DNA of 64,000 nucleotides from Azolla caroliniana (Eukaryota > Polypodiophyta), in assembly GCA_043228905.1 (NCBI GenBank), contig JBHGNT010000020.1, forward strand, positions 2,728,001-2,792,000, in the 5' to 3' direction. The notes beneath the pieces were generated by a model, which searched no databases, had not been told where the DNA came from, and worked only from the letters and a program-made list of their open reading frames with translations. The position numbers and the translations under genes are program-made. Of this stretch, positions 55,175-64,000 are shown in pieces; the first letter of the stretch is position 1; each line of letters begins with the position of its first letter.

Positions 55175-55661
55175 TGTTGGGATTACGGTCCCTTCGGATG
55201 AGATGGTCGGATGTCGGAGATGAATGCCGACGAGCCCGGTTTCGGTTTCGGATCCGGATGACGAAGACCCCGGCTTCGGTGCCGGATGACGAATGTACCC
55301 GGAGAGCGATCCGGATGCAGGGACATATGCGTGAATATGTTCGCTATGGGCCCCTGAGGCTATAGTTGTAAATAGCCCAAAGTCATATAAGTATAAATAT
55401 GACTTAGGGCAAACAGTTTTGCTGTTGCTACTCATTTTTCTGTTTTTCCACTCAAGAGGAGTGAAGAGAGAGCAGCCGTGAGAGAGAGAGAGAGAGATAG
55501 AGCGCGAGAGAGGAAGAGGTAGACGCCTCTGTGTATTTCCGCCGCCTGTGTGCTCGCGTTTTGTTTCTCCGTGTGGTTCCTATTTTCTGCTCCATTGATT
55601 CGCGCTTACTCGGTTGTGGCCGAGCGGTGAAGGTGAATAGAAGAAGCGTCTATTCCTTACA
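55175..55661 (+). repeat. 3' LTR of copia E with 128-bp deletion
   Basis: 487 bp. Relative to the 5' LTR it lacks the bases between two CCTGTG repeats (50,816 and 50,944), including one repeat copy. The two substitutions are a G/A near the start and a C/G in GACATAT(C/G)CGTG. Confidence 0.95.
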
Positions 55662-55666
55662 AATAT

Positions 55667-55778
55667 CAATACAAGTTATTTCCTTTTCTCCTCTTTCTTT
55701 GACAAGAAGCCCGATGCTTACTTCCCGGATACACGATTTTCTTTTCGTTTGCTCTTGTACGTCGAGATCGATGCAACA
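55667..55778 (+). repeat. 5' LTR of gypsy B, right part
   Basis: Continues exactly where 50,445 left off, matching 3' LTR positions 62,100-62,211. Ends ATGCAACA. Confidence 0.92.
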
Positions 55779-55779
55779 A

Positions 55780-55797
55780 TGGTGAACCCGAAGTGAA
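55780..55797 (+). other. primer-binding site of gypsy B
   Basis: TGGTGAACCCGAAGTGAA, closely like that of element C. Confidence 0.75.
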
Positions 55798-57395
55798 ATG
55801 GGAAGTTAAGAGAGATGAAGCAGTCTCGGAGGCACGAATCAAGCAAGAAGTCGTTGTGGAGCTACAAATGAATGTGGTGCTTCAAATGATTGAAAGAATG
55901 ATGCAAAGTCAAGAACGTGCAACTGCTCTTCAACAAATCGATCATGCTATTGACAAGCTTGTAGAGAAAATAGGTCTCTTTGAAGGTAAGAATATAACTA
56001 AATTCTTACAAGTATATGTTATCGAGATAGGTAGTAAAGGATTAAACCAACATGATGTTCAAATGAATTTTGTGAGGATGGTTGAACTCCCTTTGAGAAA
56101 TAGAGTCTTAGAACTCGCAACAAGTTCTAATGATTGGGTTGCATTTGAGCAAGCTTATTAAATGAGTACATGCTTGGTGATACAATTCGAGCGTCAAGGA
56201 GGAGTTTCTTGGATTGGGTGGACAAAGAGGACAAGAAGATTTCGGTGATGGAGTTGTTAAAAGAATTTGGAGCTCGGTATAACCGATTAACGACGACCGA
56301 AAGGACTCTTTTGGAATAAGAGAAGGTCATATTATTCTTGAAGGCATCAGACTGATCCTATCAAGAAAAATTAGCTACATTCCTTGAAGACTGGACTACA
56401 CCCACTAGACTAGTGTCTGATTGGAATCAAGTACATGAAGCTGCCAACAGAATCATCAAAAGAGCCAAATGGTGTGAGGATCTTTTGATTGCCGGAGGTA
56501 TGAAAGATGAAGTGAAGACAACCATCAAGGAGGATATTGGGAGTCCGTCAACTATTTCCAAGGTACCCGAAACAGTGATCGACGATCTTATCAAAGGTAT
56601 AAAAGATCTTTCATTACATGTTGCAAAGCTACAAGAAGACAAATCCTCACAACCCCAAAAAGATGCATATGGTGTGATAGCGTCGAACATTAAAGAGGAG
56701 GGTGTGATATCTATCAAGAAGCGATAGAAAGAGGGGTGATATTCTTCAAAGATGGTAAGATTCATTCTTCTGAAACTCGATTACCTCTCCGAACTAACTT
56801 TAGAAGAGGTGGTAAGAGAAGGATCATCGAAGATACGGAAATAACTAGGAAACAAGCCGTCTATCAACCTACAACTACAACCATCCATGTTGGTGAAGGA
56901 GGATCTGAATCTGAATTCTGGCCGTGTATTTTGAAAGCTGCAAGAAAGGGTAAAATCAAGTTTGAAAAGTTGAAGTCTGGAGGTGATGTTGTCCGAAGCA
57001 AAACTGGTTGGGAAGACCCATTGGATGGCCTCTCAGCTTTCATGAAGGTTGCAACAACCCAAGCTCATGAAGTGATCATCGAAGAGAAACAGAAATGGGC
57101 GGAAAATGAAGATAACAAGAAGAGGGAGCTAAGAAGCGCTAAAAAGAGGGAGACAGAAAGTCAAAAAATGGTAAACCCTGACATTGAAAAAGGTAAAGAT
57201 AAGAAGATTCCCTCATTCAAATTATTATCTGATATTGAAGCTTCAACTGATTTAAAAAAAGTATTGGAAGAAAGAATTTTAGATAACAAAGTTGAACTTT
57301 CCTTGAGGGAAGTTTTGGGAATAGAGAAAAAAGAATTTCATGATGCAATAAACGACAAAGTATTGAAGTCGCCGAAAACCCAGGAAGTGAAGTAA
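55798..57395 (+). pseudogene. gypsy B gag remnant
   Basis: ATG at 55,798 (MGSXX is in another frame from the long one); the best frame starts at GTG 55,793 with KWEVKRDEAVSEARIKQ and a helical gag-like core (LVEKIGLFEGKNITKFLQVY, FVRMVELPLRNRVLELA). Frame changes and stops lie near 56,160, 56,318, 56,356 and 56,725. The later part (56,736-57,395) is Lys/Glu-rich (IIEEKQKWAENEDNKKREL). Start codon uncertain. It corresponds to the capsid protein and a linker. Confidence 0.65.
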
Positions 57396-57406
57396 AGAAA
57401 GCAACG

Positions 57407-57952
57407 GTGGAAGTCCTCAAAGGTGAACCAAGCTCTTCCATTGTTGGTACACAAGCTATTGCGACAACAACGTTTGAAGAGAAGCCGAAAGAGCTAAAAA
57501 GCTACAATGCTAAGAAACATTGGGCAAGAACAACAACTGAGACACCCGTGAAGATTGAAAACCTTGAAGATCTAGTCGTGGACTTAATTGACCACGGCTC
57601 AGAAATTAATCTAAGTTCTTATGATATTTATAGGAAAGGCGGATGGCCAATCGAAACGAATCATGGGTGGAGGGTAAAGTCGGCTAATTCAACGATCGAG
57701 CAACTTCATGGAGCTTGCCCAAACATCAAAGTCACCATTGGAGATGTGCTAATGGAGCAACATTTCTTTATCCAAAAGACCTTGTCATACCCAGTGATTC
57801 TTGGTCAACCATACATCACATCTTCTAGGATGCAGACGAAGGTGCTTGAAGATGGTTCGTCATATGCTAGGATTCGAAGTACCGATGGTAAAAGAAGTGT
57901 TCAATTTCTTACTATTAGGCAAGACCATGATAGAAATAAAGAAGAATTATGA
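57407..57952 (+). pseudogene. gypsy B protease region
   Basis: An ORF of 181 codons carries VDLIDHGSEINLSSYDIY, where D-H-G-S is the retropepsin active-site motif, and later YPVILGQPYITSSRM, the usual flap/strand region. It is out of frame with the preceding gag and following RT. Confidence 0.75.
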
Positions 57953-58089
57953 ATTAACTCATGTGAGCATGATATGTCATCTTATGAGTCGGATTTTTAA
58001 ATAGGATCATTGATGGCCAAGGATACAATGGTCCCAAAGCTTTTCTTTCCTTGTAAAAATGTTTTCCAATTAATAAAACAATCAATACT

Positions 58090-61000
58090 TTGTCTAATAC
58101 AATGGATGGATTTACCTGTTACTTTGGTGTGGAAAGTCATGCACAAAATAAAGGGAGCAAGAAGATGTTAGATGCATTGTGTACTTCAAGGATGATTGAA
58201 AGGGATGACATAATTTCTGGTATGTTTCTTAAATATTCAGATGTGGATAACGTCAAAATATTAGAAAATTGCTTGAATGAGAAAGAATGCAACAAGAGAT
58301 TTGTTCATGTAAATTCTGTTGATATATACATTCATATTGCTGATTTTATTGAAAAAAATGGTTGTATAGCTAATAGTGAAATAGTTGGCAATAGCTATCA
58401 TGAAATGGCTAAAAAAGCAAGTAAAAATAATTATGCAATAAAAGTTAACACAAAATATAAAACAATAGACAAAAAGGTCAAGTCTGTGGCCATGCATCTA
58501 CCTATGGATAGTACTGAAATGAAAAAGAATGTCACGTTTCAGCCAATATTACAGGATTCTAAGGATATTGGTCATAAGTTTACAAATGCTACTCTAGATC
58601 AACTAAACATTGGTGAGAATGATTTTCTTTTGCATGTTGAGATACAATGTTTTCGAAATATGATTACTAGTCATGGGAAAGCATTTGCATTTGAGTCGAG
58701 TGAAATTGGATGTGTAGACCCAACAGTTGTGGAACCAATGATTATATTTACAGTTTCGCATATTCCTTGGAATTTAAGGAATATCGCTGTTCCTCGGGTT
58801 CAAATACCGCAAGTAATAGCTTTGCTTAAGGAATAAATAGAAATGGGAATCTTGGAGCCATCAGATGCCCCTTACTCAAATAAGTGGTTTACCTATACCT
58901 AAAAAGAACGGTTCATTAAGGTTCATTCAGGATTTACAGCCTGTCAATAGAGTTACTTTTCGAAATGTCGGTGTTGGACCGATTGTAGATGCCTTTGCAG
59001 AAGCTTTCGCAGGAAGAGCTATATATTCTATGTGTGATTTGTATTCAGGATATGATCAATTTCAGCTTTCCATTGATAGTCGTGATATAACTACTATAAG
59101 AACACCAATTGGATTGATGTGAATGTGTACATTGCTTCAAGGTGCTACAAATTCTGTAGCACATATGGTGAATGCTATGAATAAAATTTTAAGAGATTTT
59201 GTGCCAAAAATAACTATGCCTTTTCTAGATGATGTTCCAATTAAAGGATGCTCGATGAATAAGAAGGATGAAAAACTCATGCCGAACAGACGTAGAAAGT
59301 TTGTTGCCGACCACGTTGATGCTTGTGAAAGAATCCTTTCAAGGTTAGAAGAGGTTCCTCTTACATTTTCAGGTCAAAAATCTATGTTTGGGGTTCCTGA
59401 AGTTCTGATTGTAGGGCGCATGTGTGAACCCTACGGAAGAAAGCCATCCCCAATTAAGGTAAATGCAATTCAAAATCTAAAGGATGATTGTAAATCTCTA
59501 ACAGAAGTGCATAGGTTTTTGGGTGCTTGTGTGTATTACCGAATTTGGATTCCACATTTCACACATGTGGCTGATCCACTTTATGGGTTGCTTAAGATGA
59601 ATTCAAGTTTCCTTTGGACTAATGTACATACCGATGCAATTCGCCAACTAAAGGAAATGTTGTTGAATGCCCCTATTTTACAGAAGGCTAGGTATGATAG
59701 TGAACACCCCATCATTGTTACTGTGGATACAAGTCCAATCAGAATCGGTTGGGCTGTTAGCCAAGAAGAGAAGGATGGGTTGAGATACGCAGTTCGATTT
59801 GGTGCAAAAATCTTAACAGAATGCCAAAGAGCTTACCCACAGATTAAAAGAGAGTTATGGGGTATGTTAAGAGCTATTAAAACATATCGTGAATACTTAA
59901 TTGGTGCTAAAGTTGTGGTTAAAACAAATTGTCGTCCATTGTTAGGAATGATTTCAAGTTTTGAAACATCTGATATAGCTATGCTTAGATGGATAGCTTA
60001 CATAAAATCACTATGTCCTGAAATCAAGCACATTGCAGGAACGGATAACCCAGTTGCCGATATGCTCTCAAGAGCGAGGTTTAAAGGTAAAAATACTATG
60101 GTAATGACTGATGAAGAAGATGAGAGTTTTGATTTCTTTTCCATAAATTGTAACTTGAAGGGGTCATGTGTGATTTGGGTGTTCATGTTATTCTTCGTGA
60201 ATCTGAGTATGAGGGGGAGATGTTACAAATTGGAAAATACTTGAGTACTCATGAGAAAGATGGAACATGGTCAAGGGAGCTATTTCATAAAATAAGAAAG
60301 AAAGCTTATAAATTTTTTCTTCATGAGGGATATCTTTGGAGACATCCAAAATTTGTGAAAGGGATTCCGCAAAGAGTGGTTGGAAGAAGGGAAGAGCAAC
60401 AAAAACTAATATTTGAATTTCATGATACTTTATGGGCAGGTCGTCATGGAGTTTGGGCCACCTACTGAAAATTAAAAGAGAAGTTTTGGTGGGTTGCAAT
60501 GTACAATGATGTTGCAGATTATGTACAATCATGTGAGAACTGCCAAATGTATTCGAATATTCGGCATCGTGATGGGTTGTAACGTACTTATTCTTTATCT
60601 CTACATTATAAATGGGTTGTGGATATTGTAATGATGCCTGTGGCGGTTTGGCAAATGAGATATCTTGTATTGGCAAGAGAAGATTTGACAAATCAAGTGA
60701 AAGGCCAAGCCCTACGCCAAAAAACCACTTCAGTTGTTTGTAAGTTCCTTCTTGAAGATGTGATATGTAGGTACGGGTGCATTGGGAAGATTGTTGCAGA
60801 TAGAGGAGAACTAGATTCTAACGAAGCTAAACAATTTTTTTCAAGAATGGGAATTCGAATGTTGTTAACTACAGCATATAACCCTGAAGCTAATGGGAAG
60901 GCTGAGCGTGGACATAGCCCTATAATAAAAGCTTGTGATAGAAAGATAGCTAACTAGCCTCATCTGTTACCGTATGCACTATGGGCTGACCGTACTACTC

Positions 61001-61558
61001 ACAGTTCTGTAACTGGCTTTATGCCATCAGAATTGATACTTGGTCAAAAACCAATTATGCCAATAGAGCGATCGGTATTTTCCTGGGTTTCCTTGCCATG
61101 GGCAGATGAAATGAGTCGAGAAGATTTGCTTGCTCTTAGAATAAGACAGCTAGAAAGAAGGGATGAAGATGTTTAAATAGCTACGGAAAGGATGAAACAA
61201 TGTCGACTACGGAACAAAGAAAGATTTGATAAAACCCATTGCCTTCGACCAAGAAAGCTCCAAGAAGGTGATTGGGTCAAAAGTTTATGATAGCAGCTTG
61301 GATAACCAACATAGTACTTCTCGCAAATTTGCCAAAAGATGGTTCAGGCCATATATCATTAGACAAGTGAATAAAAATGCAACGTATTTCCTAACTGAAA
61401 TGGATGGAGTTGCTTTAAAGTTACCAATTGCAGGAAAGCGAATTAAGTTATTCAAGAGAAGGGAAGATCAAAGCACCAACTTCCTCAACGAAGATGACAT
61501 CCATGAAGTTGAAGAAGGAGACATTCATTGGCGCATGCCAAAGGATGTGCAGGTCTAG
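58090..61558 (+). pseudogene. gypsy B pol remnant: RT, RNase H, integrase
   Basis: A pre-RT region (58,090-58,836) leads to VPRVQIPQVIALLKE and a TAA. RT shows PKKNGSLRFIQDLQPVN, YSGYDQFQLSIDSRD, and FLDDVPIKG (in place of the usual YxDD) near 59,220. RNase H (VTVDTSPIRIGWAVSQ, IKRELWG) has KTNCRPL where TD is usual, so one catalytic Asp is Asn. Integrase has the HHCC finger (EFHDTLWAGRHG, CENC), DIVMMP, ADRGELDSN and EANGKAERGHS. The tail has KFAKRWFRPYIIRQV. Stops or shifts lie near 58,836, 59,121, 60,243, 60,468, 60,580, 60,956 and 61,175. Confidence 0.88.
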
Positions 61559-61568
61559 GGGGGGAGGA
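61555..61568 (+). other. polypurine tract of gypsy B
   Basis: AGGGGGGGAGGA directly before the 3' LTR start TGTCGTG. Confidence 0.88.
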
Positions 61569-62211
61569 TGTCGTGACATTTCCATGCCACGATGAGAAAA
61601 TAACTTCTACCAATTTATATAAGATTATTCAAATCTTTCTAAAAGGTTATATAAAGTGCGAGACCTCGATGAATAGCAGCGTGTGGGGATTTAGGTGTCG
61701 TGAAGGATTTGCTTCACGATAGAAAAATAAACTAAAATATTGTATTGAATAACATTCAAGAGACTTGAACCCACAACCTCACATACCAAACACAAGGCAC
61801 ATACCATTTGGCTAGGTCATTTGTTCTTTTAAAGTTATATTTTAATGTTTCTACTTATGCCATGTATATTTTCATACATGAAAGCTCAAATGCGGGGGAT
61901 GTCTATCATGCATCACATGCATTAAATGCACTACATGCATGTCTTGTACCCTCACATGCATCATATGCATGGGGGCACCTATTTAAAGGGGGAAAGGGAA
62001 AAGAGTGAAGGGGAGAACATGAGACGAGGAATATTATTGTAATAGGAGGGACAAGCTATATTATTGTACAAGAAATATTTTGTAATCATCTTCAAATATC
62101 AATACAAGTTACTTCCTTTTCTCCTCTTTCTTTGACAAGAAGCCCACTGCTTACTTCCCGGATACGCGATTCTCTTTTCGTTTGCTCTCGTACGCCGAGA
62201 TCGACACAACA
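61569..62211 (+). repeat. 3' LTR of gypsy B
   Basis: 643 bp, uninterrupted counterpart of the split 5' LTR. Contains the same antisense tRNA-like stretch (61,753-61,822), ATGCAT cluster and TATTTAAAG box. Confidence 0.94.
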
Positions 62212-62215
62212 ACGG

Positions 62216-64000
62216 TACCAAGGGAGAGGGTGTGGAGCAAGACGCCCTCTCGACTTGCGGAGAAAGACGGGCCGAAGAGGAGGTTGGGAGCGGAGAAGAG
62301 CCCTCCACGAGGATTCCGGAGACTCCGGCGGTCGAGCCAATGTGCCGACATAAGACCGGAGAGATGGAAGACGCCAACGAGGAGTCCTGGCACGATGCCA
62401 ACGAAGATGGATGGGAAATGGCTTGCGAGGAGGTCGAGGACGAAACCGCGATAGAGAAAGAGGAAATGAGAGCCGGTGCCAACGGGAGCGGAAGACAAGG
62501 GAGATGCAGTAGAGTTGATCGACAAGGGCCGGGATCGATATGAAGGTGCCGATACGAGAGAGGGTGCGGGACGAGCCGTCCTCGTTTACATGGGGAGAAA
62601 GACCGACCAGGCGAAGGTCGGGAATCGAGATGAAGATGATCGAGGGTACAAAACAAGTCCGGCGGGATCGGCATCAGAGCCGAAACTCCGAACATTGGAG
62701 AATCAAGTCCAGGAGGGCTTCATTGATCATAGAGCAGGTGCTTTCCACCCGCACCACTAAAAGGGTCGGTGGCCTTGGACAAGTCATCGGGAGTCATTTC
62801 GGAATCGGTATACCCACATCTCCTCCAGAGACTCCGACAGCTGGCCCGAGAGTCAACGTGAGACTTAGAGAGATGGGAGATGGAGGCGGGAACACAACAA
62901 GGAGGTCCACAATGAGTTCGAGAGAAGTACATCGGATGCGGTGAAATGAAGACCGATCAGATGGGTCACCTCACACTGGGCTAGAGACTTTCGCAGTCGG
63001 CATCGGATCCGACGTAAGACCAAGAGACTAACGGTGGTGATAGGAGAACGGGACCCGACAATGCAGAGTGATAGACGGACCCGGACGAAAACTGCGTGGA
63101 GCGGACTTCCGAATAACCGATCCGGAAGTGGAGGAACAAAGACCAGTCCTATGGGTCACCTTACACCGGGCTAGAGACTTCGGCAGTCTGCATCGGATCC
63201 GACGTAAGACCAAGAGACTGATGGTGGCGGTAGGAGAACGGGATCATGTAATGCAGAGAGAGATCGGACAAGCCCGGATGAGAACCAGGAGAGTGAACTT
63301 CTGGATAAACGATCCGGAAGGTGGGGAGGAAACATGCCTACGAAGAGGCCGGAACACGGTACATCGGTACCATGGGAGAGGGTGCGGAGCAAGCCACCCT
63401 CTCGACATGCAGAGAAGGAAGACCCGGGATAGGGTCGGAAAGACGAGAGGCCCAAGGAGGATCCTTCACACCGGATCTAGAGACTTCGACAGTCAGCAGC
63501 AAAGCCGACGTAAGATCAAGAGACTAACGGTGGTAGCGAGGGGACGAGGGCAAAGGCAACGATGGGGTGGTCCTATGGCGATCCTCACACCAATCCGGAG
63601 ACTCCGGCGGTTGGTCCAAGAACCGACGTGAGACCTAGAGAGATGGATGGTGGCGGCAGGTGAACGAGATCCCAAGATACGGTGTAGAAGTGCGGATGGG
63701 CGATCCTACGACGATCCTCACGCCGATCCGGAGACTCCGAGAGTCGGCCCGAGATCCGGTGTGAGACCTAGAGAGAAGGATAATAGTGGCAAGTGAACGG
63801 GATCAAGCAGAAGGGCCTTAAAAGAGAAAAAAGAGGTATCAAGATGGCGACATGGCCACGAACCGGATACGGACCCAGAAGGTAGGGTCAGGAGGACAAA
63901 GATCGAACACGCTTGGTGCATGAGTCGGTGGCCTAACGGATCGGAGGCCCGAGAAGGATCCTCCACACCGGAGCTAAAGACTTGGGCGGTCGGCGCCGTG
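62216..64000 (+). repeat. element C, right internal part with diverged tandem repeats
   Basis: Begins GTACCAAGGGAGAGG, the exact continuation of 49,910. No protease, RT or integrase is present. Segments of the type GAGACT(T/C)CGGCGGTCGGC, CCGACGTAAGACCAAGAGAC and GGTGGCGGTAGGAGAACGGGA recur at about 62,321, 62,828, 62,981, 63,171, 63,478, 63,598, 63,729 and 63,976. The first unit still encodes PETPAVEPMCRHKTGEME, like the motif at 30.8-31.1 kb. Later units do not keep a common frame. The element runs past the window end. Confidence 0.65.

Larger units (their letters stand above)
50446..55661 (+). mobile_element. copia E, complete and young
   Basis: 5216 bp with LTRs at both ends, a canonical primer site, an unbroken polyprotein, a polypurine tract, and the 5-bp target duplication AATAT (50,441-50,445 and 55,662-55,666). 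The LTRs differ by two substitutions in 487 aligned bases plus one 128-bp deletion. It is the only element in the window with all parts needed for autonomous movement, although the shortened 3' LTR may matter. Confidence 0.95.
49915..62211 (+). mobile_element. gypsy B, interrupted by copia E
   Basis: The 5' LTR is in two parts (49,915-50,445 and 55,667-55,778; 643 bp together). The internal region is 55,779-61,568 and the 3' LTR is 61,569-62,211 (643 bp). ACGG flanks the element on both sides (49,911-49,914 and 62,212-62,215). Joining the flanks restores element C sequence that agrees with its copy 1 at 48,930-48,960. About 18 differences separate the first 531 bp of the two LTRs. Confidence 0.93.

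Noticed and set aside
62099-62695. Minus-strand ORF of 198 codons
   Set aside because: Crosses the gypsy B LTR boundary, antisense to element C; an artefact.

Overview
The window looks like intergenic, transposon-filled DNA from a land plant or close streptophyte relative. It holds Ty1/copia elements primed by a tRNA-Met-type site, a Ty3/gypsy chromovirus with a chromodomain, L1-like LINEs, and repeats built on a plant-type tRNA-Gly(UCC). I see no intact ordinary host gene. The species cannot be told from this; a seed-free vascular plant is only a guess from how the LINE and copia proteins read.

Left part (1-20.9 kb): the 3' half of a decayed copia element with its 3' LTR (1-3394); a minus-strand LINE whose ORF1 is split by a solo LTR (about 3.4-8.74 kb); a CG-rich low-complexity block; a diverged 0.7-kb tandem duplication; a 1-kb polypyrimidine block; a lone LTR with a primer site and a 56-bp tandem repeat; one unit of a tRNA-Gly-derived repeat; and two decayed copia elements, one ending where the LTR of the next begins (17,655/17,656).

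Middle part (20.9-45 kb): two related, unusual multi-exon loci, one on the minus strand (about 27.4-23.2 kb) and one on the plus strand (about 36.3-41.2 kb). Each has a coiled-coil or basic exon, then an exon with a RING-like half finger, then an intron filled with a 52-bp satellite rich in palindromes, then charged exons. The minus copy ends in a degenerate FCP1/SCP-type HAD domain. Each locus is followed by a convergent transposase-like fragment (20.93-21.57 kb plus; 42.68-42.22 kb minus). I read them as two copies of one little-known composite transposon or gene family. Around them lie a truncated chromovirus (27.4-30.1 kb), a gag-like fragment with an LTR (30.1-32.5 kb), another decayed copia (32.5-35.25 kb), and a tandem array whose units each carry two tRNA-Gly-like modules (35.55-36.3 and 42.7-45.06 kb).

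Right part (45-64 kb): a second LINE is cut by the LTR of a gag-only gypsy-like element C (47,273 onward). Inside C lies gypsy B (49,915-62,211, target duplication ACGG). Inside the 5' LTR of B lies a young, apparently complete copia element (50,446-55,661, target duplication AATAT) with an uninterrupted 1357-codon polyprotein. This gives a three-level nest with relative insertion order. The window ends in repeated internal sequence of C.
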